From the NCBI RefSeq assembly GCF_900007165.1, contig NZ_CYGY02000010.1:1-64000 (forward strand): a stretch of DNA of 64,000 bases, written 5' to 3'. Shown piece by piece: positions 17,574 to 28,292 of this stretch. The notes under the pieces were generated by a model. It saw only the letters and a list, made by a program, of their open reading frames with translations. It was not told the DNA's origin and did no database searches. Numbering within the stretch: the stretch's first letter is position 1; each line of letters begins with the position of its first letter. The translations under genes were made by a program, and so were the position numbers. The stretch comes from Paraburkholderia piptadeniae (GTDB lineage Bacteria > Pseudomonadota > Gammaproteobacteria > Burkholderiales > Burkholderiaceae).

Positions 17574-17732
17574 TCACTTGATCGACTTCAGTACGCGTTT
17601 ACGCCATGCCTCGCATTCGAAGAATTTCGGACTCGAGCGTGCAGCCTGATCGTCATATGCGCTGTTTAACGCCGCGTGAATCATAGCCCGCACATCCCGT
17701 AGAAGGAACGGCTTTACGCCCGTCAGAGTCAT
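17574..17732 (-). CDS. Small 52-residue protein coupled to the mutarotase gene
   Basis: Its ATG (17732-17730) overlaps the TGA of the aldose 1-epimerase gene as ATGA, a classic translational-coupling junction. The product starts MTLTGVKPFLLRDVRAMIH and ends EAWRKRVLKSIK: charged and probably helical, with no signal peptide or membrane segment. It resembles no family I recognise. The ORF is the last element of the long minus-strand sugar operon. It is short enough for chance, but the overlap geometry and protein-like composition favour a real gene. The remaining gap 17318-17573 shows no gene. Confidence 0.5.
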   Translation of the reverse strand: MTLTGVKPFLLRDVRAMIHAALNSAYDDQAARSSPKFFECEAWRKRVLKSIK

Positions 17733-18691
17733 GCGTGGTGCACGCCGAACTTTGTTAGCGATCCAAGGCGTCCGACAGTGAAATCGAACCGGCGAGAAAC
17801 TCTTGCCCCGGCGTGAACACTTGCAGTGCCATCAAGCGTGTCGTAGGGCTGAAAAGAGAAGAAGCGCTCCTGACGTGGCGCATGAAGTCTATAGCTGGCA
17901 GCGTCTGATGAAATCTCGAGCGAGAACTGGCGCGTGGGCCATTCGAACAACGCACGGCCGCCCCAACCCTTGAATACGTGATCAACCCGTGACCGAGGCA
18001 ACGGATAGGTCACGCCGAATTGCCAGGCGGGTGGTGTCGGTACGTACCGCGAGCACACGTCCCCATCCCCTGAAAGCCACAGGGAACTGGCCGGTGCGCA
18101 CACTGAGGTATCTGCATCACGGATCAGGAACGGACGAATGCCAATCGAAATCGGTATCGCCCTTTCCCTCCTGTTTTCGATCTCGATCTTCACGGTTAGC
18201 GTTGGACCGTCAAGCTGATATTCCAGAATTGCGTGATACGCTTTTTGTAAGGCACTCACGGCACTCAGCTTTAAGCTTCTCGCGTCTATCTGTTCGATCT
18301 GCCAGTCCTGCAAACCAACGACCTCCGCAAAAGCATGCTCTTCCGCGCAACTCCGGATTGTCCCGAGCAGATCTTTCGGAAGGTGCGACTGACGTCGATG
18401 AACGCCGGGACTCTGCAATAGCGGATAACACGCCAATTGATTCTTTTCCACGCCCGATGTCACCATCGAAGGCCGCACAAACACGGGTGTCCATATACCG
18501 CGATCATTCCACTCGAACCGGGAAATTCCTCCGCCCAAGCCTGGCAGAACTTCAAGCTTCAGGTACGCGTTCGCAAGCGTCGCACGACTACTGAAATGAC
18601 TCGCTTGATTTGTATGTCCGATGACCGTCGGTGTGGTGTCGATGACGACCGAACCTGTCGCGTCGATTTCGTGCGCTCGCAAGGTAGACAT
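17729..18691 (-). CDS. Aldose 1-epimerase (mutarotase) family protein
   Basis: 320 residues of the galactose-mutarotase beta-sandwich family: N-terminal LKLEVLPGLGGGISRFEWNDRGIW, a central NRRERAIPISIGIRPFL segment where the family has a conserved G-x-H-PYF motif, and a C-terminal FFSFQPYDTLDG segment. The catalytic His of GalM (the HPYF position) reads RPF here, so catalysis may be altered. It would interconvert sugar anomers before or after transport. It lies 21 bp after the YjfF-type permease gene and belongs to the same operon. Confidence 0.78.
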   Translation of the reverse strand: MSTLRAHEIDATGSVVIDTTPTVIGHTNQASHFSSRATLANAYLKLEVLPGLGGGISRFEWNDRGIWTPVFVRPSMVTSGVEKNQLACYPLLQSPGVHRRQSHLPKDLLGTIRSCAEEHAFAEVVGLQDWQIEQIDARSLKLSAVSALQKAYHAILEYQLDGPTLTVKIEIENRRERAIPISIGIRPFLIRDADTSVCAPASSLWLSGDGDVCSRYVPTPPAWQFGVTYPLPRSRVDHVFKGWGGRALFEWPTRQFSLEISSDAASYRLHAPRQERFFSFQPYDTLDGTASVHAGARVSRRFDFTVGRLGSLTKFGVHHA

Positions 18692-18712
18692 ATCTTCCTT
18701 CCTGTCGGTGGG

Positions 18713-19792
18713 TCATACCGTCTTGACAAGCGCTGTCTCGTCGTGAACGCCGGTGTCCGGTCGCGGGGTGCCAGGCGGCGAATCGGGTTTCGTGCCCAGA
18801 CCCGTGCCACCCGATTGCCGTCGCGCCGCATGACGCTCGATGATTCGTTGCAGCAGACAAAAGACACATAGCAATGCGCCGATCACGATGCGCGTCCACC
18901 AGGAACTGAGCGTGCCGTCGAACGTGATCAACGTCTGGATCGTGCCGAGTATGCCGACGCCGAACAAAGATCCGATCAGGTAGCCAACCCCGCCAGTCAA
19001 CAACGTGCCGCCAATCACGGTGGCTGCGATCGCGTCGAGTTCCATGCCCTGGGCCTGCAGCCCATAGCCGCTTAGCACATAAAGGGTAAATACGACCCCT
19101 CCCAACGCGGAACACAACCCGCTGAGCGCATACACGCTCACCTTCGTGCGCGCGACGGGCAGCCCCATCAACAGCGCCGACCGTTCATTGCCTCCGACCG
19201 CATAGACATTCCGGCCGAAGCGCGTGAAGTGCGCAACGTAGAGCGAGCATGCGAGCATGCCGATCGCGATGAGCGCACCTGCGTTGAGTGATCCGCCGCC
19301 AACTGGGAAATTCAGGCTGGCGATCGCATGAAAGGTCGGTTCGTGGATCGTGATCGACTGCGTCGTAATGAGGAAGCACGCGCCGCGTGCGAGAAACATG
19401 CCGGCGAGCGTCACGATAAACGGCTGCAGCCTGAAGAAGTGAATCAGTGCGCCCATCGCCGCGCCGTACAGTGCACCAAAGGCCAGTACGAGCGGCGCGA
19501 TGACCCAGATCGGCCAATGCAGCCGTTCGGCGCCCATCGCGCAGAGAACCGTCGTCAACGCAACCACTGCACCGACGGACAGATCGATGCCGCCCGACAG
19601 GATCACAAACGTCATGCCGATCGCGACTATCAGAAGAAATGCATTGTCCACGAACAGGCCCGTCAGCACCTGCATCGAGAAGAAGCCGGTGTACATGATC
19701 GAGCCGAATCCGAACAGCGCGGCAAACAGCAGGATCGTCACGATGATGGGCAGCGTACGAGGGTCGGCCAGGCGGCCAATGAGCTTGTTCAT
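18713..19792 (-). CDS. yjfF: Sugar ABC importer permease, YjfF type
   Basis: 359 residues from the ATG at 19792, which overlaps the stop of the previous permease gene as ATGA; a longer open frame to 20158 is out of context. It is a CUT2-family permease with about ten hydrophobic segments and the AraH/RbsC signature ILSGGIDLSVGAVVAL near residue 70, and VGGNERSALLMGLPVARTKV in the middle. In E. coli, YtfT and YjfF form a heterodimeric channel for galactofuranose (established). The C-terminus has a long soluble tail (RRQSGGTGLGTKPDSPPGTP). Confidence 0.88.
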   Translation of the reverse strand: MNKLIGRLADPRTLPIIVTILLFAALFGFGSIMYTGFFSMQVLTGLFVDNAFLLIVAIGMTFVILSGGIDLSVGAVVALTTVLCAMGAERLHWPIWVIAPLVLAFGALYGAAMGALIHFFRLQPFIVTLAGMFLARGACFLITTQSITIHEPTFHAIASLNFPVGGGSLNAGALIAIGMLACSLYVAHFTRFGRNVYAVGGNERSALLMGLPVARTKVSVYALSGLCSALGGVVFTLYVLSGYGLQAQGMELDAIAATVIGGTLLTGGVGYLIGSLFGVGILGTIQTLITFDGTLSSWWTRIVIGALLCVFCLLQRIIERHAARRQSGGTGLGTKPDSPPGTPRPDTGVHDETALVKTV

Positions 19793-20829
19793 GACGTCGT
19801 CGATCCCGTGGCTGCGCCCGGCTGCGCGGAAGGGAGGACCCGCCTGATCTGCCTGACCAGCAAGCGGCGAGTGGCTTCTGACTGGATCATGCTGACCACG
19901 ATCACGACGACCGCTTTGACGACCAGCGTCGCTTCTGGCGGAACTCCGATCGAGTACGTCGTGTAGGTGAGCGTCTGGATGATGAGTGCGCCGAGCACCG
20001 TGCCGGCGAGGCTGAAGCGGCCACCGAGCAGCGATGTACCGCCGAGCGTCACCGCCAGGATCGCGTCGAGTTCGAGCAGCAGCCCCGCATTGTTGCCGTC
20101 CGCACTGCGCACGTTCGAGCTCGCGATGATCCCCGCAATCGCCGCCATCGCTCCGCAAAACACGTAGACGCTAAACACGATGGCGCCAGAGCGCAGTCCG
20201 ACAAGCCGGGTCGCGACGGGATTCACGCCGATCGAGCGGATGAAGAGACCGAGTGCCGTGCGATGAATGAGCAGCGCCGTCACCGCGGTCACGGCTATCG
20301 CGATCCACACCGAACACGGCACCGTTGCGAAGTAGCCGTCGCCGAGCTTCAGGTAGCCCGGCGCGCCGATAGGAATGATCTGTCCACTTGTCAGCAACTG
20401 CGCGACCCCGCGCCCCGCGACCATCAGGATGAGCGTGGCGATGATCGGCTGCATGCCGACGAATGCGACGAGCACGCCGTTCCAGACGCCCGCGAGCACG
20501 CCGACGCCGAGCGCCGCAAGCAGTGCACCGCCGACGCGCGATGGGTCCTCCTGCAAGACGATAGCGGCCGCCGCGCCCGCAATCGCAACGATCGCGCCGA
20601 CCGAGATGTCGATGCCGCGTGTCGCGATGACGAGCGTCATGCCGAGCGACACGATCACGAGCGGCGCCGCGCGGTTCAGGATATCGATTGGCGCGCCGAA
20701 AAGATGGCCGTCGAGCAGCGTGACGGAAAGGAAGCTGGCCCGATGCGCGAGGTCGAGCGCGAACAGCAGTACGAGCGTCAGCGCAGGCCAGACCAGTTGA
20801 TGGTGAAGCAATGTCCTGATCCGGTTCAT
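19789..20829 (-). CDS. ytfT: Sugar ABC importer permease, YtfT type
   Basis: 346 residues from the ATG at 20829 ([15 protein letters not shown]), which overlaps the ATPase stop as ATGA. CUT2 permease signatures: TLVIATRGIDISVGAIVAI near residue 75 and GTSLLGGRFSLAGTVLGA near 280. About ten membrane segments. It probably pairs with the YjfF-type permease that follows, by analogy with the galactofuranose importer. Confidence 0.88.
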   Translation of the reverse strand: MNRIRTLLHHQLVWPALTLVLLFALDLAHRASFLSVTLLDGHLFGAPIDILNRAAPLVIVSLGMTLVIATRGIDISVGAIVAIAGAAAAIVLQEDPSRVGGALLAALGVGVLAGVWNGVLVAFVGMQPIIATLILMVAGRGVAQLLTSGQIIPIGAPGYLKLGDGYFATVPCSVWIAIAVTAVTALLIHRTALGLFIRSIGVNPVATRLVGLRSGAIVFSVYVFCGAMAAIAGIIASSNVRSADGNNAGLLLELDAILAVTLGGTSLLGGRFSLAGTVLGALIIQTLTYTTYSIGVPPEATLVVKAVVVIVVSMIQSEATRRLLVRQIRRVLPSAQPGAATGSTTS

Positions 20830-22340
20830 GACTGCCCTCCTGCGATGAGTCGATACACCTGGTCTTCCGACAGTCCTTCGCCAGAAATCTCCGCGATCTT
20901 GCGCCGGTCGCGCAGCACGGCTATCCGGTGACTGACACGCACGACCTCGCTGACTTCCGACGAAATGAAAAGAATCGCGAGACCTTTCGCGCACAGTGAA
21001 AGCACGCGATCCATGATGTCGAACTTCGCCGCCACATCGATGCCGCGCGTGGGTTCATCGAGGATCAACAGCCTGGGTTCGGTGGCGAGCCATCGTGCAA
21101 GCAGCACCTTCTGCTGGTTGCCGCCCGATAGCAGGCCGATGGGTTGCTCCGCATCGCGCGCCTTGATATCGAGCCGCGCGATGTACTCGTCCGCGATCTC
21201 GCGCTGGCGCGACGGCCGGATCATGCGCCACCAGCCGCGTCGTGCCTGGAGTGCGAGAACGATGTTCTCGCGAATCGACAGCGCGGCAACGATGCCCTCC
21301 TTCTTGCGATCCTCTGGACAATACGCAATGCCATGGCGCACCGCGTGATGCGGCGACGTGAGCTTCACGTTCGCGCCGTCCACCTGCGTCGTGCCCGTGT
21401 CGGCGCGCTCCGCGCCGAACACGAGGCGCGCGGTCTCGGTACGCCCCGAGCCGAGCAGTCCCGCAAGGCCCACGATCTCCCCTGGCCGCACTTCGAGATC
21501 GACGGGATTCATCAGTCCGCGCCGGCCTACGCCGCTCATCGACAGGAGCGGCTGCGTGTGATTGTCTTCGCGCGCCGCCTCCGACGCGCCTTCCTTGAGC
21601 CGCTCGCTCATCCGTTCATGGCCCGTCATCTTCGCGACCAGCACGTCGACGGGCAAGTCACTTGCCAGATACTCGCCCTCACGCTCGCCGTTACGCATCA
21701 CGGTAATGCGATCGGAGACGGCATAGGTCTGTTCGAGAAAATGCGTGACGAAAAGTATCGCCATCCCCGATGCCTTGAGTCGGCGCAAGACGGAAAACAG
21801 TCGCGTGACCTCACCGTCGTCGAGGCTCGATGTCGGCTCGTCGAGAATCAACACGCGCGCGTCGACCGAGACCGCGCGCGCGATCGCAACCATCTGCTGC
21901 ACGGCGATCGGATAGGCGTCGAGCGAGCGCGTGACGTCGAGGGAAAGATCGAGGTCCGCAAGTACCTTGCGGGCGCGCACATGGATGGTTTTCCAGTCGA
22001 TCGCACCGCGCTTCATCGGCTGCCGGCCGACGAAGATGTTCTCCGCTACCGACAGGTTCGGGCACAGGTTCACTTCCTGATAGATCGTCTGGATTCCCGC
22101 TGCTTCAGCGTCGAGCGGGGCCGCGAAATGGACGGTCTGCCCGCCTAGCCGGATCTCGCCTCGATCATGTCCGAGTACGCCCGTCAGCACGTTGATGAGC
22201 GTCGATTTGCCCGCACCGTTCTGGCCCATCAGCGTATGGATCTCGCCCGGAAAGAGCCGGAAATTCACCTGCTGCAATGCCTTCACGCCCGGGAACGCTT
22301 TGTCGATGCCGGACATTTCAAGGATGGGTGTTTGGTTCAT
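20826..22340 (-). CDS. ytfR: Sugar ABC importer ATPase with two ABC domains, YtfR type
   Basis: 504 residues from the ATG at 22340 ([19 protein letters not shown]). The N-terminal domain has Walker [10 protein letters not shown] (about residue 38) and Walker [12 protein letters not shown]; the C-terminal domain has a degenerate Walker A (GLLGSGRTE), signature LSGGNQQKV and Walker [12 protein letters not shown]. The tandem layout is standard for CUT2 systems such as RbsA, AraG and YtfR. Overlap with the following permease gene implies a coupled operon. Confidence 0.9.
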   Translation of the reverse strand: MNQTPILEMSGIDKAFPGVKALQQVNFRLFPGEIHTLMGQNGAGKSTLINVLTGVLGHDRGEIRLGGQTVHFAAPLDAEAAGIQTIYQEVNLCPNLSVAENIFVGRQPMKRGAIDWKTIHVRARKVLADLDLSLDVTRSLDAYPIAVQQMVAIARAVSVDARVLILDEPTSSLDDGEVTRLFSVLRRLKASGMAILFVTHFLEQTYAVSDRITVMRNGEREGEYLASDLPVDVLVAKMTGHERMSERLKEGASEAAREDNHTQPLLSMSGVGRRGLMNPVDLEVRPGEIVGLAGLLGSGRTETARLVFGAERADTGTTQVDGANVKLTSPHHAVRHGIAYCPEDRKKEGIVAALSIRENIVLALQARRGWWRMIRPSRQREIADEYIARLDIKARDAEQPIGLLSGGNQQKVLLARWLATEPRLLILDEPTRGIDVAAKFDIMDRVLSLCAKGLAILFISSEVSEVVRVSHRIAVLRDRRKIAEISGEGLSEDQVYRLIAGGQS

Positions 22341-22450
22341 GGCCGTTACGCACCTGAAAACCGCGCTGCCAGAATGATCGCGAATATGCGGCAGCGGTCT
22401 GGCTGGCAGCACCAGACCGCCTTGCGAAAGCAGTCAGCTTCGGGCGCCCG

Positions 22451-23419
22451 TCAGTACTTTCGGCTCGGGAGAGTCTGCGCCGCGACGTTCATTGGGAAAA
22501 CCGTCTCGTTCGTCACGATGCGCTTCGGCACCTGCTTGCCCGCAACGACGTCCTTCACGGCCGACATCAACTGTGGTCCGAGAAGCGGGCTGCATTCGAC
22601 GTCCACGTTGATCTTGCCGGCGATCATCGCCTCGAAGCCGCCTTTGGTTGCATCGAACGATACGACGGTCACGTCCTTGCCCGGCTTGATGCCCGCCTCC
22701 TCCATGGCCTGGATCGCGCCGAGCGCCATGTCGTCGTTATGTGCGTACACGACGTTGATCTGCTTGCCGTAGGTCTTGGCGAACGCTTCCATGACCTGCT
22801 TGCCGCCAGCGAGCGTAAAGTCGCCGCTTTGCGAAGCTATGATCTTGAACTTCGGATCGTTCTTGACCACTTCCATCAGGCCTGCGTGACGATCGTTGGC
22901 TGGTGCCGAACCGACTGTGCCTTGCAACTCCGCAATATTGATCGGGCCTGGCTCGTTCTTGTAGCGTTCTTCGAGCCACCGGCCGGCTCGCCGTCCTTCC
23001 TCCAGAAAGTCGGAGCCAATCATCGTCACGTAGAGCGACGTATCTTTCACGTCGACAGCACGATCGGTGAGGATCACCGGAATGTGCGCTGCCTTTGCTT
23101 CGTTCAGCACCGGTTCCCAACCCGATTCCACAACCGGCGAGAACGCAATGACATTCACCTTTTGCGCAATGAACGAACGGATTGCCCTGATCTGGTTTTC
23201 CTGTTTCTGTTGGGCATCGGAGAACTTCAGGTTGATCCCCGCATCCTTTGCCGCACTTTTCACCGACACGGTATTTGCCGTACGCCACGCGCTTTCTGCG
23301 CCGACCTGTGAAAACCCGAGCGTAATCTGCTTTTCCTGAGCCGACGCGCTGGTGCCGGCCGCAAATGTCATCGCCGTACTGACGAGCGTGCCTAACGCAA
23401 GCCTGCTGATGAGTCTCAT
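22451..23419 (-). CDS. ytfQ: Periplasmic sugar-binding protein, YtfQ type
   Basis: 322 residues from the ATG at 23419, with GGAGA 6 bases upstream; the open frame to 23563 is ignored. Signal peptide MRLISRLALGTLVSTAMTFAAGTSASAQ. The mature start KQITLGFSQVGAESAWRTANTVSVK is typical of YtfQ, and the ligand-site wording GWEPVLNEA, LTDRAVDV and AHNDDMALGA agrees. YtfQ binds galactofuranose and also L-arabinofuranose-like sugars in E. coli (family knowledge). In an operon with arabinose enzymes it may provide furanose-form uptake alongside AraF. Confidence 0.9.
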   Translation of the reverse strand: MRLISRLALGTLVSTAMTFAAGTSASAQEKQITLGFSQVGAESAWRTANTVSVKSAAKDAGINLKFSDAQQKQENQIRAIRSFIAQKVNVIAFSPVVESGWEPVLNEAKAAHIPVILTDRAVDVKDTSLYVTMIGSDFLEEGRRAGRWLEERYKNEPGPINIAELQGTVGSAPANDRHAGLMEVVKNDPKFKIIASQSGDFTLAGGKQVMEAFAKTYGKQINVVYAHNDDMALGAIQAMEEAGIKPGKDVTVVSFDATKGGFEAMIAGKINVDVECSPLLGPQLMSAVKDVVAGKQVPKRIVTNETVFPMNVAAQTLPSRKY

Positions 23420-23433
23420 GTTCTGTCTCCTAT

Positions 23434-23452
23434 GTACTAAATCTGTTAGTAC
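23434..23452. promoter_or_regulatory. Perfect inverted repeat upstream of ytfQ
   Basis: GTACTAA, 5-base spacer ATCTG, TTAGTAC: perfect 7-bp arms, 14 bases before the ytfQ start codon, in a 203-bp gap that otherwise shows no gene. The size and place fit an operator or a leader hairpin that would let ytfQRT-yjfF be controlled apart from the upstream ara genes. Confidence 0.5.
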
Positions 23453-23622
23453 TGCCTTCCCGCTTGATACGGGCCGACGTCTCGACGTGGCATAACGACC
23501 ATCTGCGCGGTCAGAGCGCGTCTGCGAGGCCCTACTTCGCTCGTGTCCTCCTTTCCGGATCACTGATTACAAGTACCCGCGCATGCTCGTCCGGAATCTT
23601 CGCCGCGCGGGTCCGGTTAAAG

Positions 23623-24633
23623 TCAGACCGCCCGCTTGCTACGCCGGAACTGGTCGAACAGCACCGCGAGCAGCAGAATGCCGCCGCGAATCAGGTATTG
23701 ATAAAAAGTGGGCACGTTCATGAGGCTCATGGCGTCCTGGACCGCGCCCATGATCAGCACGCCGACCAGCACGCCCGAAATCGTCGCCACGCCGCCCGTG
23801 AGTGACACGCCGCCCAGCACGCATGCGGAGATCACACCGAGTTCCAGTCCCACCGAAGTCTTAGGGTCCCCGAGGCTCATCCGCGATGCGAGCATGACGC
23901 CGGCAAAGCCCGTCACGAGACCTTGCAGGACGAACACCGCGACCTTGATGCGCGTGACGGGCAGGCCCGCCAGCAGCGCTGCTTCGCTATTTCCGCCGAC
24001 CGCGAGTACGTTCTTGCCGAACACGGTCTTCTTGAGCAGAAAGCCGAAAACGGCGAAGCCGATAATGTTGCTCCAGATAGGAAAGGAGATGCCGAGGAAA
24101 GAACCGCCGCCGAGATCGAAGAAGCGCTCCTCGGAAATCATCACGGCATCGCCATTCGAAGTCAGGAACGCGAGACCGCGCACGGCTTCCATCATCGCAA
24201 GCGTGGCGATCAGCGAGTTGATCCTGAAGCGGGCAATCAGCACGCCGTTGACGAGCCCTACGGCTCCGCCCGCGAGCACGCCCGCGGCGACACCGAGCAG
24301 CACGCTATGCGACTGTGTAATCACGGTCGACGCAACGACACCCGAAAACGCGACGATTGAAGCAACGGAAAGGTCGACCTCGCCCAGCGCGAGCACGAAC
24401 ATCATCGTGACCGCGATCGAGCCGATCAGCGTAACCGAGAGCAGAAGGCCCTGGATGTTACGGGTCGTGAGGAAGTCCGGCACCGTTGCGGAAAGCACCG
24501 CAAACAGCACCACGAATACCACGACGATGCCCGACCTGTTGATCATGTCCCACGCGCGTGCGCGCGAAGGCGTGATGGGCGCGGCGGACTGGTTGGCGGC
24601 GGAAGTGCCCTGTGATTGCATGGCTTGACTCAT
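23623..24633 (-). CDS. araH: L-arabinose ABC importer permease
   Basis: 336 residues from the ATG at 24633 (MSQAMQSQGTSAANQ); the frame stays open to 24684. After a soluble N-terminus there are about ten membrane segments with the CUT2 motif VLALGEVDLSVASIVAFSG and AVGGNSEAALLAGLPVTRIKV. GEVDLSV rather than GGIDLSV is characteristic of AraH. It should partner AraG and AraF, encoded directly upstream in the same operon. Confidence 0.9.
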   Translation of the reverse strand: MSQAMQSQGTSAANQSAAPITPSRARAWDMINRSGIVVVFVVLFAVLSATVPDFLTTRNIQGLLLSVTLIGSIAVTMMFVLALGEVDLSVASIVAFSGVVASTVITQSHSVLLGVAAGVLAGGAVGLVNGVLIARFRINSLIATLAMMEAVRGLAFLTSNGDAVMISEERFFDLGGGSFLGISFPIWSNIIGFAVFGFLLKKTVFGKNVLAVGGNSEAALLAGLPVTRIKVAVFVLQGLVTGFAGVMLASRMSLGDPKTSVGLELGVISACVLGGVSLTGGVATISGVLVGVLIMGAVQDAMSLMNVPTFYQYLIRGGILLLAVLFDQFRRSKRAV

Positions 24634-24699
24634 CTCTGGTTCATCATTCGAATCGTGAGCGCCGCAGATGCTGCGAGCACGCACGGCAAATCAGTTGCT

Positions 24700-26250
24700 T
24701 CAGTGCGGCAGCGCCATTCTGATCAGTTCATCAGGCGACGCCTGGGCCTTCGGCACGCAGCCCGCTATGCGCCCTTCGCGCATGACGATGATGCGGTCCG
24801 CCACGCCAATCACTTCGGCGAGATCGCTTGACACCATCACTACCGTGCGCCCCGCCTCGGCCAGCTCGTACAGCAGGTTGTAGATCTCGGCACGCGCGCC
24901 GACATCGATGCCGCGCGTGGGCTCGTCCATCAGAAAGACTTCAATGCGTTCGGCGAGCCAGCGAGAGAGGATGACCTTCTGCTGGTTGCCGCCCGAGAGC
25001 GTGCCGATCACCGTTTCGCCGTTGCGCGTCTTGATCGCGAGCTTCTGGATGTAGTCCTGCGCCAGTTCACGCTCGCGTCGCGGATCGAGCAGGAACCGTG
25101 CGGGACTGAAGTGACGACGCGCGCTGATATTCAGGTTGTCCGCCACTGAGGCGATTGCGACGATGCCTTCCTGCTTGCGGTCTTCGGGACACAGCGCGAT
25201 GCCGGCGCGCACGGCATCGCGCGGGCTCGCGAAGTTCACGCGTTTGCCGTCGAGTTCGACGTGCCCTGCACTGGCGCGCGTTGCCCCGTAGATCAACTTC
25301 ATGAGTTCCGAGCGGCCCGCGCCAACGAGCCCGAAGAAACCGACGATCTCGCCGCGCCGTGCCGCGAACGAGATCGGTTCGGCCAGTCCCGGCCCGAGCA
25401 GTCCCTTCGCTTCGAGCAACACGTCTCCCGCCTCGCGCGGACGATAGCCGTAGACATCGGAAATCGAACGGCCCACCATCGCGGCGATCAGCCGGTTGCG
25501 GTCGAGTTCGGCGACGGATTCGAAGGTCTCGATGCGCTTGCCATCGCGAAACACCGTGACGCGGTCGCACAGCTCATCCACCTCGTCCATGCGGTGCGTG
25601 ACGTAGATGATCGCGCGCCCTTCTGCACGCAGCGCGTTGATGATGCGAAAGAGGTTCTCGGTTTCGCGCGCCGACAGCGAACTCGTGGGTTCGTCGAAGG
25701 CGATCACGCGCGCGTCGCGCATCAGCGCCTTGCCGATCTCGATCATCTGGCGCTGGCCGATCGAGAGGTTCTTGATCGGCGTGCGTGGATCGATGCGCTC
25801 GCCGAGACGCTTGAGCTCATCCATCGCACGCTCGACGAGCGCGCGCTCGTCGAGCACGCCAAGGCGGTTAGGAAGTTGTCCGAGCATCAGGTTTTCGGCG
25901 ACCGTCAGCTCGGGCACGAGATGCAGTTCCTGATAGATGATGGCGATGCCAGCCTCGATCGCAGCCTTCGTCGTCGTGAACCTGTGTTCGACGCCGTTCA
26001 AACGCAAGGTCCCTTCCTGCGGCTGATTCACACCCGACAGCACCTTGAGCAGCGTGGATTTACCCGCGCCGTTCTCTCCCATCAGGCCGTGCACTTCACC
26101 AGCGCGCACTTCCAGCGACACTCTGTCGAGCGCGCGCACGCCCGGAAAGCTCACGGTGATCCCGTGAAGTTCCAGATATGCGCGCTTGCCCTCTTGAGCT
26201 TCAGCGTTCGCCGCTTCCGTCGCGCCCGCACAAGTCATGGTTTCAGTCAT
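24700..26250 (-). CDS. araG: L-arabinose ABC importer ATPase
   Basis: 516 residues with two ABC domains. First Walker [10 protein letters not shown] (about residue 60) and first Walker [16 protein letters not shown], which carries the AraG-type FDEPTSSLS wording. The C-terminal domain has signature [15 protein letters not shown] and Walker [15 protein letters not shown]. It energises arabinose uptake with AraF and AraH. A 21-residue N-terminal extension precedes the core and is typical of Burkholderia AraG. Confidence 0.92.
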   Translation of the reverse strand: MTETMTCAGATEAANAEAQEGKRAYLELHGITVSFPGVRALDRVSLEVRAGEVHGLMGENGAGKSTLLKVLSGVNQPQEGTLRLNGVEHRFTTTKAAIEAGIAIIYQELHLVPELTVAENLMLGQLPNRLGVLDERALVERAMDELKRLGERIDPRTPIKNLSIGQRQMIEIGKALMRDARVIAFDEPTSSLSARETENLFRIINALRAEGRAIIYVTHRMDEVDELCDRVTVFRDGKRIETFESVAELDRNRLIAAMVGRSISDVYGYRPREAGDVLLEAKGLLGPGLAEPISFAARRGEIVGFFGLVGAGRSELMKLIYGATRASAGHVELDGKRVNFASPRDAVRAGIALCPEDRKQEGIVAIASVADNLNISARRHFSPARFLLDPRRERELAQDYIQKLAIKTRNGETVIGTLSGGNQQKVILSRWLAERIEVFLMDEPTRGIDVGARAEIYNLLYELAEAGRTVVMVSSDLAEVIGVADRIIVMREGRIAGCVPKAQASPDELIRMALPH

Positions 26251-26291
26251 TGCATCCCTGCTCTTCTTTCGCCTTTACGCTCGGGCAATCG

Positions 26292-27296
26292 TCAGATACC
26301 CAGTTCCGTGCGCACGGCCTGCCAGTTGTCGCGCGTCATCAGCTTGCCGGTGGTCTGCGTGTCCGCGGGCGGCTCTTTGCCGTTGCGAATCCAGTCGATG
26401 AGGTTCTGCGCGCTTTGCTTGCCGTGGTTCGTCGAGCTGACGGCGATCGTGCCGAAGAAGCCCGTCTGATCCTTCTTCTGGAACTCGGCGAACGCTTCAC
26501 CTGCGCCGTTGATGCCAACGCCAATCACGTCCGCTGAAGGAATGTGCAGCTGCTCGGTCGCGCGCACGCCGCCCAGCACGCTTTCCTCGTTCAGCGCGAA
26601 GACCACCCACTTCTTGATGTTCGGATGTTTGGACAACACGGGCGATGCCGCATTGAAGCCACCTTCGTCGTCAGTGGTCTTTTGCGGCGCGTCGAATATG
26701 TTGTCCTTCTTGAAACCGTTCGCGAGCAGAGTCTGCGTCGCACCATCCGTGCGCAACTTTGCAGTCGGCAGCTCATAGTCGGTGATGCGGATCGCACCCA
26801 CTTCTTCCGGCTTCCAGCCGCGCTTCTTCATTTCGTCGGAGATCGCCTGCCCGACCTGATTGCCGATCTTGAACGCGGACATGCCGAGGTGCGGGACGTC
26901 CGCAAGCGGCTTGCCCGAGGAATCGACCAGCTGGTCATCGACGGTGACGACCTTCATGCTGTAGCGCTTTGCTCTTGCTCGAATGGCCGGTCCGAGACGT
27001 ACGTCGGGCGCGCAGATCACGAAGCCCTGTGCCCCTTGTGCGCCGAGATTGTCGATCGCGGCGAGCACCTTCTCGCCGTCGGGCGTGCCGATGTTGACGA
27101 CCGAGAAGTTCTCTTTCTGGCCAAGCGCCGTAGCAGCCTTCTGCTCGTTGATGAACCACGCCTGTTCCGGCATCTTGACGAGAAAGCCGATCTTGGTTGG
27201 CGAATCGGCGTGGGCCGCCATGTTCATGCCGAGCGGCGCAATGCACATTGCCGCAAACATCGCACGAAGCGTGAATCGGCGGATTTTGCTGGTCAT
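26292..27296 (-). CDS. araF: Periplasmic L-arabinose-binding protein
   Basis: 334 residues with an AGGAG ribosome-binding site before the ATG. Signal peptide to about residue 30 (FAAMCIAPLGMNMAAHA). The mature N-terminus TKIGFLVKMPEQAWFINEQ matches AraF, where the Lys, Glu and Trp line the sugar site, as do the segments VTVDDQLVD and GVGINGAGEA. It also binds D-galactose in E. coli (established). First of the transporter genes after the sugar dehydrogenase gene, with 48 bp between. Confidence 0.93.
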   Translation of the reverse strand: MTSKIRRFTLRAMFAAMCIAPLGMNMAAHADSPTKIGFLVKMPEQAWFINEQKAATALGQKENFSVVNIGTPDGEKVLAAIDNLGAQGAQGFVICAPDVRLGPAIRARAKRYSMKVVTVDDQLVDSSGKPLADVPHLGMSAFKIGNQVGQAISDEMKKRGWKPEEVGAIRITDYELPTAKLRTDGATQTLLANGFKKDNIFDAPQKTTDDEGGFNAASPVLSKHPNIKKWVVFALNEESVLGGVRATEQLHIPSADVIGVGINGAGEAFAEFQKKDQTGFFGTIAVSSTNHGKQSAQNLIDWIRNGKEPPADTQTTGKLMTRDNWQAVRTELGI

Positions 27297-27344
27297 GTTG
27301 CTAGTCTCCTCTGATATGGTTGTTGCGAAGGGTCGATAAAGCGT

Positions 27345-28292
<948 letters not shown>

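Noticed and set aside
25261..26469. 402-codon open frame on the plus strand, antisense to araG
   Set aside because: Mirrors the high-GC codon bias of araG on the other strand; composition is His/Arg-rich with no family signature and no ribosome-binding site.
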